Origin: Rhododendron vialii
Taxonomy: Eukaryota > Streptophyta > Magnoliopsida > Ericales > Ericaceae
Length of the DNA: 64,000 bases
Assembly (NCBI RefSeq): GCF_030253575.1
Contig: NC_080559.1
Coordinates: 30,716,501-30,780,500 of the forward strand
Direction of reading: 5' to 3'
Position 1 is the stretch's first letter, and each line of letters begins with the position of its first letter. Position numbers and translations under genes: made by a program. Shown piece after piece: positions 21,571-33,140 of this stretch. The notes below the pieces were generated by a model that was not told where the DNA came from, ran no database searches, and was given only the letters and a program-made list of their open reading frames with translations.

Positions 21571-23115
21571 TCGGCGGTTGTGGTACTGGGCTGTTAAAGA
21601 TTTGCCACCTTACTCATGGGCCAGAGGCTGGCCCAGTGGCATTGACCAGGAGTAAAAATATGGTTCAACTTGTTGGGCTGGTCGTGGAGGCATTCATACC
21701 AGTCTCCAAGCGCAATCCAGCCCAGAAGCTAAGTCAACCCTTGCACGCGAGACGGTCATCGTCGCATCAAAAGAACGTGGGTTCGAACTTCGAAGCCACA
21801 CTTCCTATGAGGTAAGTCATATCACTGTTATCACATCTGTTTCCTCGATTTTGCGAGTAATGTTTCTGTTTGAATGTGAGTTTTTGAGTTCTTGCGTCAG
21901 GTAAAGTGCATTTTGATTCTTATTTTGTGGAGACCAATGTTAATCTTTGTTGAATGTTCAGTGTTCGACAAAATGCATCAAAGTAGTTAAAGGTTTTAAT
22001 GTAAATTTTTAGTAGTCAACTATGAAGGATTTTAAACCTCAGGGAAACATTGAATTGGCAGAAAGTTCTTAGAATGAATATGCTACATTCATCAGCAGGT
22101 TCAGCACCACCTTTCTTGCCGCATTTTCCCAAAGAATGTGAACCATTTAATGGTACATTTAGTAGGTAACAAAATGCATCCGCAAAAGCTGGTGGTAACC
22201 ATTTTTTATCATAAACCATCACCGTGCACACTAAGAGAACTCGATTTGAAGTACCAAGGTAGACTTCTGTAAAACTGACTTGCAACCGTCTACTTGACCT
22301 CGAACAAATTTTACAACTACTAGAATTTGCCTTAAAAAAACTGACAGATGGGATATAGAAAGGGTTATCTTCATAGGTCAGAAATGGTGTCTCGTTGTTT
22401 TTTGAATACTAGCCACACTCTAGAGTTTCATCATAAACTTTTCTGCATTTTCATCAATATTCACACGTGCGCAAAACTTCTCCAGAATAAAAAGGTATGG
22501 TTGTGTGAAGTTTGTCCTCGGTCTTAAACTAGTCTGCAGTGTCAGTGTGTCACTATTAGGTTTTTTATTTGTGAAGGTTGACACACGTTCTACATGATTA
22601 GATCAATGTAGTCCCTTTTAAATCCTAGGACGACAAATATAGAACACACAGAATATTTTAGCATAATTGTCAATTCTAAAGGATAATTATTTTTGTATCT
22701 ACTTCTGTCACTCATATGCGCATGAGGTTAGCTACGTATAGTTAGCGATTTGTGAGGCTCTGGCTAACACCTTATTTAACCAGTCCAATGAAGTACACGA
22801 TAGTTTATACAGTATATGTATGCTATACAGCTAAGATCATAGGTAGTCTAAATGTTGAGAGTGAGACAAGTGAAGTTCATAAAACTGAAGGAATTCGATT
22901 AGAAAGAGTATTCAGTGCAAATACAATAAAAAGTGAAACTTTACGTTTCCCTGAGGCAATGAATTAGCTTATGTCAGTGAAATGAAATACAGGTTAAGGT
23001 AGTTTGCCCCTTCTAGTAGAAAAACCCAACAAGGTTGTTCAATGCACGTCACTAATAGTACAATACTGGTAGATCTCCAAGCACAGAGCAAATCAGTTCC
23101 TCTTAATGGATAATC

Positions 23116-25690
23116 TCATTTTAACCACCTCCTACCACCACTGATTGAAGGTGAAGAAACCTCATCACCCAAATAGTCGTAGACCGAGGAAGTAGTGGAC
23201 CTTTGCTCCATCCCAGAGTGTTCCCTATATCTGTTCTTACAATTTGGGCTCCTCAAGTAATATTCATAGCCACCCTCACTAGTGCCAACACCATTATAAG
23301 GCTCTGGAATGGGGAAGGATAGCCGTTTCTTGGCTGAAAACAGTTTCTCTTTCTCAGGGGTCACTGACCTATGCCTCGGTGCACTTTGTGACCGAGCCCT
23401 GGCCTTGGCTGACTCAGTGGCATTCATGTAGTTTGGCACAGAATCAGCATTTGCACCTGTCCCATTGTAACAAACAGATCGCAAGTTGGATGTCTGAGCT
23501 TTTGTGCTGTCCCTCTCTTCTCTTGGGCAACGCGGGCTAGCTGAGTGTACTTGGAGTGGTTTTGATTTGGAAGGGGATGGAGTGGTGCGTGAGTTAATGA
23601 CGAGGTTTTCGCGTGTCCTGCGAAGAGGTGAGGAATCAGAGTGGTAGTGGTAACTCTGATTTTGTGATCTCTGAAAATTAAGGTTTATGTAGGAGTAAGG
23701 CCTAGAGGTGTCGACTTCGACAGTTTTAATCATCTCTCTTAGATCACTTGATGAAGCTCTGCTTGTCTTCTCCCATTGTTTCATTGTCATCCACTGGTCT
23801 GACAATCTATGCTTCTCTTCTAGTTGTTCTTCTTCACTGCATCTGAACCAGTTCTGACCGGATCTCCACATCTGGTTATTAGAACCATTTGGGGACTTTA
23901 GTACTAAGCTGAAGCAGCAAAAGGGAAATTGGAAAGAACAAGAGAAACAGATATGTCAAAACCTGGTTTGAGAAGGCATAGGAAAGGGATTTTTCACGTT
24001 TACGTGCAGTTTCCTTTGTTTTCTGTGGCATGCCTTGTATCTCGTCTACCAAATATGGAGCACAGCTACTATCTCCGGACTGTGTTTCAGAGTAGCAAAG
24101 GCAATCAAAACACAGAAGGAGCTTACAACATTAAGTAAAAACTTCTAACAAAACATTACTCACCATGGATTTTCTGTCTGCAAAGTGGGATCCCCACAAG
24201 CTGTTGGGGTCACTAAACACGGAATCTATGCTTCCTTCATACGAGAGCCTCTTGCGCTGCTCACACACTCGATCTTGCGCTCGAACCAGTGCTTGCATGC
24301 ATTGGAGAGTCTTTTTCGCTCGCCGTCGGACATTGTGCCCTCTTACTAAGGCTTGTAGCTTCACCACCCCTTTAAGAGCCCGCAGAGCTTTCCTTGCCTG
24401 AAGAATATCACTGATAAGTTCAACACCACTCTCTTTGCAACTCTCAGTTTTGTTGAAGTTTTCTAAATCAGTTATGCAGAACATGTTCAGAAACTTGTTC
24501 AATTTACTGTTGTTCGAAACTTATTTTGTTGGGGACCTGGAGTTGTGTGGGTTTGTAATTTCTCTGCTAGCTTCTATGCAACTAAAAATAAATATGTCGA
24601 GGCCATTAAATCCCACCAAATCATTCAAATCAGGTTACTTCGTTATAGTAGAGTTTGCAAGGAACAAAATTTTTCAGTAAAGAATGACATAAAATTATTA
24701 TTATTATTATTATTTTTTGTATTTCGGAATAATAAAAATGATGAGTGTTTATGCTTTGTAAGACAGTTATTGGAAGGTGTTTATGTAAAACTAATTCTGA
24801 AAACTGCAACCTAACAGACTAGTCTCTGTATTATTAACAGTGCAAGGAAAACTTATTACCAGGTACCCTCTGAAGGCTGTTTGGATAGCTATAGCAGCAA
24901 AGTGTTTTCTGGCCAGAATTGAAGGGCCGGTTAGCCGAATGATCTCCACGGCAGCTTGAGCTGTTGCGACCGCTGCCTCAGCAGCTGCTGTGGTTGCCAT
25001 AGCCACTGCAATCGCCCGTCTTTGCTTGTCATCAGTAGCTTTAGGCAAAGTTTCTGCACTAATAGTCATTGAAGTATTAGCACTGGTTCTGAAGTTCTTC
25101 GCTTCATTGTGCTGTATCGCTGTTTCATGAGTCCCAGCAACTGCAATCGCCCGTCTTTGCTGGTCATCAGTAGCTCTAGGCCTAGGGTTTTTAGGCAAAG
25201 TTTCTGCACCATTAGTCATTGAAGTATTAGCACTGGTTCTGAAGTTCTTTGCTTCATTGTGCTGTATCGCTGCTTGAGTCCCAGCCACTGCAATTGCCCG
25301 TCTTTGTTGGTCATCAGTAGCTCTAGGCATAGGGTTTTTAGGCAAAGTTTCTGCACAAATAGTCATTGAAGTATTAGCACTGGTTCTGAAGTTCTTTGCT
25401 TCATTGTGCTGTATCGTTGTTTCTTGAGGCCCAGATGGTTTCCGGAAAATCCACATTCGCTTTCCCCTCTTCTGCAAAAACCCACAACAAATTTCAGTAC
25501 AGCAAGTTGTTAGAAATACACGCACACATGTGCATTGTAACGTGAGCAGTCTATGTCTATTTACCTTCTCTTCATCTTCTTGTTCATTTTCTTCTCTCCT
25601 TCTGCTGCTCCTTTTCTCATTTTCTTTAGTGGGAGACCTGAAAGCCTTTTTCACCGCATTCAACCACGAGTTTCCTCCGTTCTTCCCCAT
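23116..25690 (-). CDS. IQD: IQ67-domain (IQD) calmodulin-binding scaffold with triplicated linker
   Basis: The CDS is complement(join(23116..23871,23963..24079,24164..24397,24860..25471,25565..25690)), 614 residues in five exons, all phase 0 and GT-AG. The N-terminus [20 protein letters not shown] is a typical IQD start. The IQ67 region spans about residues 230-300 with three IQ-like motifs ([41 protein letters not shown]). Its exon junction falls between GYL and ARK, the conserved intron position of the family. The C-terminal half is Ser/Arg-rich with [19 protein letters not shown]. IQDs bind calmodulin and associate with microtubules, membrane or nucleus. Unusual here is a 49-residue unit repeated about three times between residues 59 and 201, ahead of the alanine-rich helix. 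The ATG at 25690 is chosen because it gives the MGK start. The frame continues upstream only as leader. A 70-bp GA repeat lies 350 bp upstream. Confidence 0.93.
24998..25430 (-). repeat. Three tandem 135-147-bp coding repeats in IQD exon 2
   Basis: The unit encodes [18 protein letters not shown], then AETLPK, then ATDD(Q/K)QRRAIAVA. Copies are spaced 147 bp (anchors at 25288 and 25141) and 135 bp (25141 and 25006). The copy nearest the IQ67 domain lacks four codons after LPK. Copies differ at only a few codons, so the duplications look recent. Frame is preserved in all three. Confidence 0.9.
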
Positions 25691-26037
25691 GAAAATGGTT
25701 GCCTTAACAATTTGTGTACGTTTAACAATAATCCAATTTGGGAAGGACAAGGGGGTGAATTACTTATCTTGAAATGGAAGATGTAGAGTCATATAAATCT
25801 AGAAGAACAGGGGAGCATGATCCAACAAGGAACTGACAGTATCTCAGCATATGAAGATTGAACAGAGGTTGCATTTGTGTAAGGCTAATATTATTGGGAG
25901 CAACTGTTGGGAAAATTGGTAGCTTATGCTCTGGCAAAGGAATGTCTATTCTTTTGTGGCATGGAATACTTAATGGTTTGTGTGTCAGGCATTCGGTACA
26001 GGACATAAGGGTATGTTGTCTCGAGAATGCAGAAAGC

Positions 26038-26040
<3 letters not shown>

Positions 26041-26110
<70 letters not shown>
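26041..26110. repeat. (GA)35 microsatellite
   Basis: An uninterrupted run of 35 GA units, the longest perfect array in the window, located in the IQD upstream region and reading CT on that gene's sense strand. Confidence 0.97.
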
Positions 26111-26114
<4 letters not shown>

Positions 26115-27185
26115 CCTTTTGGTGTTCTTTAAAAATGCTCCAACTCTCATAGCTTCACGTGTTATGGGATTTTGAGCTATTGGTGAGGGAGACCATAGTG
26201 GCTATGCTCTTTTGTGGATTGGTATAGGGAGAAGAGAAAACCAATAAGAAAACAGTTATTTTCGTGTTTTGGAGCTGTTGATATGTAAGTCCTGGGGACG
26301 AATTCACGAATCCCTTCTAATAAGTCTCCACATTTTGTTCTCTCAAGTTACTGTATTGCTAACGAGGTTGGATAAGAATCACATAGCACCAAAAGCGTTA
26401 TAACTTCAATACACATCTCCATGCTTTTTGTACCGTTGCACATGCTTCTTTGCACATTGCACACTCTCCGGCGCAGTTTTAATCTACATTCACCCGCCCG
26501 TCATTCTGTTGTTAGTTTTTATTTGGTCTTCTGACTCTTCTCTGGTTGACTATGTCCGGTCAATAGTTGGAAGCCGTTTGTTTACCTTGTTGAGAAAAGA
26601 AGTGGATAAAATGGACACCGATGCTTGCGAAAGAATGAATAAACCGTCCTGTTTTGCAGTGCTATTTGTTTTGCTTTGACTGTAGTAGTGTATTTCGACT
26701 TATGGAGGAGGGCTCTGCAGATTTTGCACAAAGCCGGTTAATCAGATGAACGGTTTTTAAGATATAGACAAGACAATTGTTCAAGGATCTTTTTGTGCCA
26801 CTGTTTTCTTTTATTTCTGTAGAGAAGCATGAATTCTGCTTATATGAGCTTGAGAGTTTTCTGAGAAAAAATAAATTGGCGGTGGTTTAAATTCGATAGC
26901 AATTCATAATAAATTGGCAGTGGTTTAAATTCGATAGCAGTTCATATAATGCTTGGCTGCTTGTTATTATTGGCAGCCAAAAAGAGGGCTGAACTACAAA
27001 GCAGCAAAGCATGTATACTATACTGACATCCTGGCTTAAAGCTATGATGGGTGGGATCCAGAAACAGTTCTTTCCTATTCCAAACAGGTGAATTACTGAC
27101 GTTTTTGGTAGCTTTAACTCATTTCTATGCCACAGCAGATCCTGTCCTTGTCTTAAAGGCAAGTTGTAACATTTTTTTTTTAACG

Positions 27186-27330
27186 ATCAGCGGTTTCGCT
27201 TACGCCCACCTCGACTAATCCCCTCTCCAGTCTGGGTAAAGACATGCCATCTACTCCGGAACTAAGAGGGACTAAGAGATTCGCAAAAAATTACTTTCTT
27301 ACGACCTGACCCCAAGAATTGAACCACGGC
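27186..27330 (-). repeat. Au-type SINE relic, minus orientation
   Basis: On the minus strand the copy reads from a B-box-like GGTTCAATTC (27312-27321) through AAGTAATTTTTTGCGAATC to the 3' block GGGGATTAGTCGAGGTGG then GCGTAAGC. The same 3' block ends the plus-strand copies at 824-1034 and 53322-53374. Confidence 0.55.
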
Positions 27331-28457
27331 CAATTGTTATTTGTGATGTTTGTATGGATTGGCAAGTGGTGATTGGTCTGTTGAGAGATACAAGTACGCA
27401 GGGTGTATTTTTCATTGACAAAGATCAAAGAGGTACATTCATGGATTTTGGCTCGGCATTGTGTGTGTTGGATATGATTCCATTGGTTGCTTTCTGTGCA
27501 TGTCCTAGCGCCGAATTGGCGGCTCTGTCCTATCATCCAACTCTGTTTGCTAGATCGGCCCGTTCAGTGTCACCTTGGGCCTGTGGGGTTTGGTACCAAT
27601 CTTGCGTGGGCCGTCTTTCTAGCAACTCTTGCAATTCCCCCAGGCCAGGTGTAAGGTTGATAAAAGTTTGAGGCTCTAAAGGCGGAGCCAAAATTTTCGT
27701 ACAATGGGGTCAATACCTAACCTAATCTGATCATTACTCCATTTGGTGTTACAAATACTATGTCTTAACAATAAAAATACTACCGATTAACTTTGGGGTG
27801 GTGGTTAATATGCAAAAAGCGTTTAGTATCCGAAAATTTGTGTATAAAACTCTCCTATTTGACATATTAAGCAAAATGGTTGAGTTAAAAAGACGAAATC
27901 ACGATAGTGTTATTGAAAGTGCTTCATACGTGAGGCGGTTTTATTACATTTGTGGGCATCAAATTCTCAAATGGAGTTAAATTTCGAAATAATAGATGGA
28001 GAAATTGAAAGTAACTATACCCGTCTAGTTTTGTGGGGCTCATTCAAAAAAACTATACTTTATAAAATTGCCTATAAAAAAAAAACTATACTTTATGAAA
28101 TTATTTTGCCCAAACTTCAAAACAAATGCCAAGATATAGATAAAGATAACTTGTTCTCCCAATCGAAAAAAGAACATTTTAGGCTCCGTTTCAGACTGGG
28201 TGAAAAATAAGTGGAACTAAAGAGAATTTTTTAAAAATTCCCCTGCTTTTGTTTGGTTCTCAAAGAAAGAAAAAGAAAATGTCAAATGCAAATTCAACCT
28301 TTTCTCCGATTTCTCTTTCACTTTCCCTCTCATTTTCTTCTTAATTACGAATTCTTATTTTTCATTTTTTTCCTCTGAGTTCCAAAGAGAGTCTTGACAA
28401 TATGATGACGAATTTACGGAGATACCCTTTCCGTCGGGAGAGGACTTGTCCCGATGC

Positions 28458-28465
28458 TTCCCGAA
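28458..28465 (+). promoter_or_regulatory. Distal heat-shock element half (TTCnnGAA)
   Basis: TTCCCGAA matches the TTCnnGAA dyad of heat-shock factor sites. It lies about 110 bp upstream of the proximal element of HSP21 and may add a second binding site. A single dyad can arise by chance. Confidence 0.4.
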
Positions 28466-28540
28466 TGCAGGTGAAATGAATAGGCATTGGGTAATTTTGG
28501 GTTCTTGTGGGACACATCTCCATGTCCAGATCCTTCTTCA

Positions 28541-28570
<30 letters not shown>

Positions 28571-28575
<5 letters not shown>

Positions 28576-28588
28576 GAACATTCACGAT
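28571..28588 (+). promoter_or_regulatory. Proximal heat-shock element of HSP21
   Basis: The stretch reads cTCtcGAAcaTTCacGAt, alternating TTC and GAA units every five bases, with a perfect GAA-nn-TTC core at 28576-28583 and partial units on both sides. It sits 38 bp upstream of the TATA box, the usual distance for heat-shock factor sites in plant sHSP promoters. It overlaps the end of a CT microsatellite. Confidence 0.75.
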
Positions 28589-28625
28589 CTCTCTCGAGTC
28601 TCCGCACATACTCCCCCAGCATGCC

Positions 28626-28632
28626 TATAAAG
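28626..28632 (+). promoter_or_regulatory. TATA box of HSP21
   Basis: TATAAAG is placed just downstream of the heat-shock element and about 120 bp before the start codon, predicting transcription start near 28655-28660 and a leader of about 90 bases. Confidence 0.7.
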
Positions 28633-28750
28633 ATGTCGCAATCTCTCCATCCCTGGCATAGAACGTCATCCAAAGCACTCCACACCTATCACAAACACTC
28701 GCAGACACGTTTGGTTTCCTTCTTATTTTCGGACAAAACCGGTTCGCGAA

Positions 28751-29550
28751 ATGGCATCAACTACATTGGCATGCCCTTGCTTGCCTTTCGTATCGAACAA
28801 GGCCGGGGCCAGCCCGACGTCGTTAAGAAGAGTTGGGCCGTGCTCCGCCTTCTTTCCGTCCACAAGCAACGTGAGCAAGCACAAGAGTTTGGCCACGGTG
28901 AGGGCTCAGGCCGCCGGAGGAGATAACAAAGACACGGCGGTCGACGTCCACACCAGCAGCCAAGGCAACCAACAGCAGGGGACCGCGGTTGAGCGGCAGC
29001 CCCGCGGGATGGCCCTCGATATCTCTCCTTTCGGTAAGTATGTCTACTGTTTTTTGGTCCGGATATCAGTTATTAAGGAAGATCTCTTTTCTGGTTTACT
29101 AAGGATTTAAATCTGTTGACAGGCTTATTGGACCCCTTGTCTCCAATGAGGACGATGCGCCAAATGCTGGACACGATGGACCGATTATTCGAGGATGCTA
29201 TGCCGTTTCCCGGAAGGAGCCAATCGGCATCTGAGATAAGAGCACCTTGGGACATCAAAGATGATGAAAACGAAATCAAGATGCGCTTTGACGTGCCTGG
29301 ACTCTCCAAAGAAGACGTGAAGATATCTATCGAGGACGATGTCCTCGTTATCAAAGGAGAACACAAGAAGGAAGGAGGCGGAGATGATTCTTGGTCAGGG
29401 AAGAGTTACAGTTCCTATGACACTCGCCTTCGTCTCCCTGATAATTGCGAAAAGGATAAGGTAAAAGCAGAGCTGAAGAATGGAGTTCTCTTGATTTCTG
29501 TTCCTAAGGCCAAAGTAGAGCGGAAGGTGATTGATGTTTCGATTCAGTAA
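28751..29550 (+). CDS. HSP21: Chloroplast small heat-shock protein HSP21
   Basis: The CDS is join(28751..29033,29123..29550), 236 residues, one GT-AG intron in phase 1. Residues 1 to about 50 are Ser/Ala/basic-rich and fit a chloroplast transit peptide. Around residues 105-125 is the Met-rich amphipathic helix [19 protein letters not shown], which is specific to plastid sHSPs. Residues about 138-236 form the alpha-crystallin domain ([20 protein letters not shown], then the C-terminal [11 protein letters not shown] consensus). HSP21 is an ATP-independent stromal chaperone that protects photosystem II and plastid transcription during heat. One intron and this length agree with HSP21 genes as I know them. 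Heat induction is predicted from the heat-shock element and TATA box upstream. Confidence 0.95.
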
Positions 29551-30202
29551 GAACTTGTGTTTGCGATTGTTCGCACAAGGTTGCTTTTCTTTTTGGTTTC
29601 TCGGTTAGTCTCGTGGCATCTTAGGCTTGGGAGTGAAGTCCTCTTTTAATACTATGTTTAATTTACTATGTGTAAATAGTATGTGAAAAAATGATAAGCC
29701 GCAATCATATAAACTTTCTTGAACTGAATTTGCCTCTTCTTCCTGTTCTCTTTGTTTCTGTGTCTATAAAATCCCTCTTCCATTTACGTTGAGATTTCAA
29801 TGAAGTTAAACAGTAGTGAGAGTTTTTCCAAATATGAGTTGGAAAACTTTTGGACGAGTTTGCTACCAATTTGCAACAACGTTATGTCCTCCAGAGGAAG
29901 AAATTCTCTTGATCTAGAATAATCAAATACTACTTGAAGGAGTTGGTTAAGTGAGAGCATAGCAACAAATAAAGACTTGTCATCTCGAGTGCACAACTTC
30001 GCTCTTATTATAAAACAAAATCTTAGAGCCATTGAAAATTTGTACGTCGTTAGCTATATGATCAAGGATTAACTGAAATGCATGTAACTGTCGAGAATGC
30101 ATGGTTATATCAAAAAAAAAAGAGCAAAGAACTACAACAAGGCTAAAGTTCCGCTAAGATTTTTGGTCTTTACCAACAAGCCAAAAGCTACACATCTCCA
30201 AA
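29551..30202. other. Convergent 3' region of HSP21 and the PADRE gene
   Basis: The interval lies between two stop codons facing each other and should hold both 3' untranslated regions and polyadenylation signals. The minus-strand frame at 29784-30032 has no recognisable content. Confidence 0.55.
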
Positions 30203-30673
30203 TTACTCACTCACTTCTTGAATAGGTTCAAGCTTAGGCTTCCAGCAATTTGAATGAGAATCAATACAAGAAGATGTCCTCTCACTAACACCAAGCCCTG
30301 ATAAAACGTCTTCCACCGATATCCGTTTCGACAGCAACTCTTGAAGCTGTTGCTTTGTTATCACCACTTTAATCCTCTTCACACCCCCTGTTTCCTCTGT
30401 TTCAACTGCAGGTGTAGTGCTTGTAGGACTGATGATCCCGCTAGAAATCGGAGAAGGTCTAAGATGGTATATCTTTCCCATCTTCAACTCACAAGCAGGA
30501 GGCAGACTCTGGGAAGCTGTTTCTGATACAAAAACACCAAACCCAGAGAAATTCTCTAACAAGTCGTTTACAGTGATTGGTGATTTGAGCTCCAAAATCT
30601 TTCCATCTACCTTCACAATCCTCAGAACTCTATGGCGCTTGTCTGCAGCAGCTCCACCAACACAATTTCCCAT
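30203..30673 (-). CDS. PADRE-domain (DUF4228) protein, likely N-myristoylated
   Basis: A single-exon gene of 156 residues. It starts MGNCVGGAAADKRHRVLRIV: Gly2 with a following Asn-Cys is a strong N-myristoylation and possibly S-acylation signal, so plasma-membrane attachment is expected. The middle has the family's VDGKILELKSPITVNDLL and a YHLRPSPISSG block, followed by VKRIKVVITKQQLQELL and SVEDVLSGLG. These are the usual order of PADRE/DUF4228 proteins, which are often pathogen- or stress-responsive but of unknown biochemical role. The ATG at 30673 is the first in frame. The codon further upstream that extends the frame is GTG. Two GA tracts (about 30705-30721 and 30746-30770) lie in the leader, reading CT on the sense strand. 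Confidence 0.9.
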   Translation of the reverse strand: MGNCVGGAAADKRHRVLRIVKVDGKILELKSPITVNDLLENFSGFGVFVSETASQSLPPACELKMGKIYHLRPSPISSGIISPTSTTPAVETEETGGVKRIKVVITKQQLQELLSKRISVEDVLSGLGVSERTSSCIDSHSNCWKPKLEPIQEVSE

Positions 30674-31983
30674 CTTACATCCAAAATTCACAGTTGCAGA
30701 ATTTGAGAGAGAGAGAGAGAGGGAGAGATCACAGTTGCAGAATTTGAGAGAGAGAGAGAGAGAGAGAGAGTTGTTTAGAATTGGGACATCAGATTTAAAG
30801 ACAAATATCGTCTTAAATAGTTGAACAAAATCATGGGTTTTTGATTTATCAGTTGAATAGGAGGGTAAAAACTAAAAAGGCTTTTTCTTTAGAGAAAAGA
30901 AATATTTCGGAGCCGAAAAGGGAAAAAGGAAATGGGGATTAAAAATAAGTGAAAAAGCAAAAAAGAGAGACTGTTATGTCAACACGCATGCAAGAGAGGT
31001 CGGTTAGTGGAAGATGGCGGATTGGCACCCCTCCTCATGTTGCCTTGCTCTGTATTTGTAGAAATCCCATTTTAGCCTACTCTAGTTTATGTTAGTATAA
31101 AAAGAGAAAATGGCCAATAGACTTCATGCCTGAACAAGTGGTTCAACTTAAACAACTTGCCTTCTAGAGTGGTCCTCCTGAAGAATGAGGTTGGGGGCAA
31201 TATGCCTATGGAGATCTTCCTCCCTGGACAGGTGGTATGCTGGTATAGGGTTAGGGATGGTTGATTGAATACTCTAGTCTATAAACCCATACCACCAATT
31301 GGTGGGGTTTTGTTTTTTTTGGAAGTTACTTTGGTTGGTTCGATGGGTAAGTATGTGAAGTTCCTCGTCAATGCTCGGGTTCAAGTTTCTGTAGCCATTA
31401 GATGAGACTAAACATACTCTTTTGTGCCCATAACACGCGCCGAAAACAACACGCGCTCTTGGATATGCTGAAAAGGTTATCTTCATCCATTTATTTGTTA
31501 AAAAAAGGAAAGAGAATTGTTAACCAATATGTGTTGGGTGTAGGAATTGTTTTGGTTTGGTTTTGGTTCTAATTCTTGGACCTTTTGGTGATATCAAAGA
31601 CGCACAAAAGCCAGCAACTAGTAAAAAGAAAAAAAAAGGACAGATATGATATTATCAAGTTACAATAGGGGTAGGTTGAATGTGATTATCACAATTCTAG
31701 ACATGCCCTCTTGACTTGATTTTGCCTAGTTAGTGACTCTAACCAACTATGGGGTCCTACAGAATGTTGCTCAATTTGAGGCAGAATCTCGTTTTTTTTC
31801 ATATTGCTGCAATGGAAAAGAGAATTTTGTGCCCTAATATAATTGGTAGTTTAGGTTATTGGAGAGGATAGGATAATAAGACAGGGAAACCTGTTTATGG
31901 TGGAGTGATACTATGCTGAGGTGCAGTTGACATATGGTAGGAATTGGTCTTTTAAAGGCTTCTTTCAAATAGCTTTTACTACT

Positions 31984-32197
31984 CCCCCCCCCCCCCCCCC
32001 CGTAATGTAGGGTGTTCTAGGTCAATTGTTGCGCATTTTGAACTCTTTTCTACAGCCTCTCCCGCAGACCTTTCACGCACGTACGCGTGGAGTGAGGTAG
32101 CCCCAAGAGTTACTAGCTAAGAAAATGGAACTTGAGATCTTAGGAAGGAGCAACCCCCTACGTTCCAACTTCCAAGCCAAGACCAGGCCAACCCTTG
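31984..32197 (-). repeat. Au-like SINE (copy d), minus orientation with C-run end
   Basis: The reverse complement starts GGTTGGCCTGGTCTTGGC at about 32197, contains ACTAGTAACTCTTGGGGCTA and a CCTCACTCCACGCGTACG block (matching copy c at 4254-4990), and ends GAACACCCTACATTACG followed by eighteen G (C on the plus strand, 31984-32001). Confidence 0.6.
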
Positions 32198-32202
32198 ATT
32201 TA

Positions 32203-32352
32203 CTCATGCTATTCATTTTTAAGTGTCCAGCTTCGTAATTCCAATTTATTAACTTTTTATATCAACTTTTATCTTCACTTTCCAAAATTATCCTCCACTT
32301 TTATCTATTAACCTAAAATAAATACTGAATTCTTATTTGGAGATGGAGGGAG
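32203..32352. mobile_element. Degenerate Stowaway-like MITE
   Basis: The right end GATGGAGGGAG followed by TA is clear. The left end (CTCATGCTATTC after TA at 32201-32202) is only weakly matched. It abuts the SINE at 31984-32197. Confidence 0.4.
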
Positions 32353-32747
32353 TACTAGTGTTTGCTAGCAAAGCTGATTGCCTTTTATTGCTTGAAGGTA
32401 TTGTTGGGTCCTCCACTTATCTAAATGTCATACCAGTACTATGTTGGAGGGGAATGATGTTCTTGCATGACGAAGATCTCGTAAATCCACAAAAGTGCAT
32501 TTGAACTCACTAGGGACATTTGACTTGATTAGTTGCTAGATAATTAGGGACTAAATGGTAATGGTGGCAAAGCTTAGAACTTTGGGGGTTTTGAAAATGC
32601 ATGCCTCAATGGGGATTAAGAGCAAGTCTAATGGTTGTCATTTTTTGTGCTATACCCGTAATTTGGAACCAGAGAATAAAACTTCGGAGCTCTGACGGAA
32701 AGTTATATTTGGTTCTAAAATGGCACAATGGCAAAATTGGTTCCATA

Positions 32748-33140
32748 TTTGGAACCCAGAAAGTCGATCTACACACACAGCAGATCTGTGCACAGATTTT
32801 GTTGTGGGATCTACCACGGGTCCCACACAAATCATCCGAACCGTTCATTAAATTTAAAACATTTTTTCAAGGGTCTCAGTAAAAAATACGCTCAATCCGA
32901 TACCTATAAGTACTCGATCCAACTATATAACTTTTCATTATCCGAAAATCTGAATGAAAAGTTAGATGATTGGATGAAGCACCTATAGGTATCGGATTAA
33001 GCTTATTTTTTACGGGAACCCTTGAAAAAATGTTTTACATTTAATGAACGGCTCGGATGATTTTTGTGGGACCCGTGGTGGGCCCTACAATGAAATATGT
33101 TCACAGATTTGCTGTGTGTGTAGCAGGACTCTTTGGAACC
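32748..33140. mobile_element. Foldback element with about 195-bp inverted arms
   Basis: The arms begin at matched TTTGGAACC ends (32748 onward and 33132-33140 reversed). They share CTACACACACAGCA, ATCTGTG, CCACGGGTCCCAC, CGTTCATTAAAT, AACATTTTTTCAAGGG and ATCCGATACCTATA in mirrored order. The two arms are nearly the whole element, leaving a very short loop near 32940. It has no coding capacity. No certain target duplication was seen. Confidence 0.75.

Larger units (their letters stand above)
20018..23115. other. Intergenic between GRF and IQD, no gene recognised
   Basis: The GRF and IQD genes converge here, so both 3' untranslated regions lie inside. A Stowaway MITE occupies 21008-21158 and a tRNA-derived SINE 21430-21570. 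A second region with a B-box-like GGGTTCGAACTTC lies near 21780-21795. The longest frame (20445-20852 plus, 135 codons) shows no known domain and no codon pattern that persuades me. Confidence 0.5.
25691..28457. other. Intergenic between IQD and HSP21, no gene recognised
   Basis: The left part is the IQD promoter with the (GA)35 tract at 26041-26110. A 36-bp tandem duplication lies at about 26872-26945. A minus-strand Au-type SINE occupies about 27186-27330. Frames such as 27354-27671 plus (105 codons) and 25858-26175 plus (repeat-derived) carry no recognisable domain. Confidence 0.5.

Noticed and set aside
25764-26175. Frames with Ser-Leu or Arg-Glu runs upstream of IQD
   Set aside because: They are translations of the (GA)35 microsatellite.
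27354-27671. 105-codon plus frame next to a SINE
   Set aside because: No domain and no splice support, and it starts in SINE flank.
30674-30691. Six-residue N-terminal extension of the PADRE protein
   Set aside because: It would start at GTG. The ATG at 30673 gives the myristoylation start MGNC.
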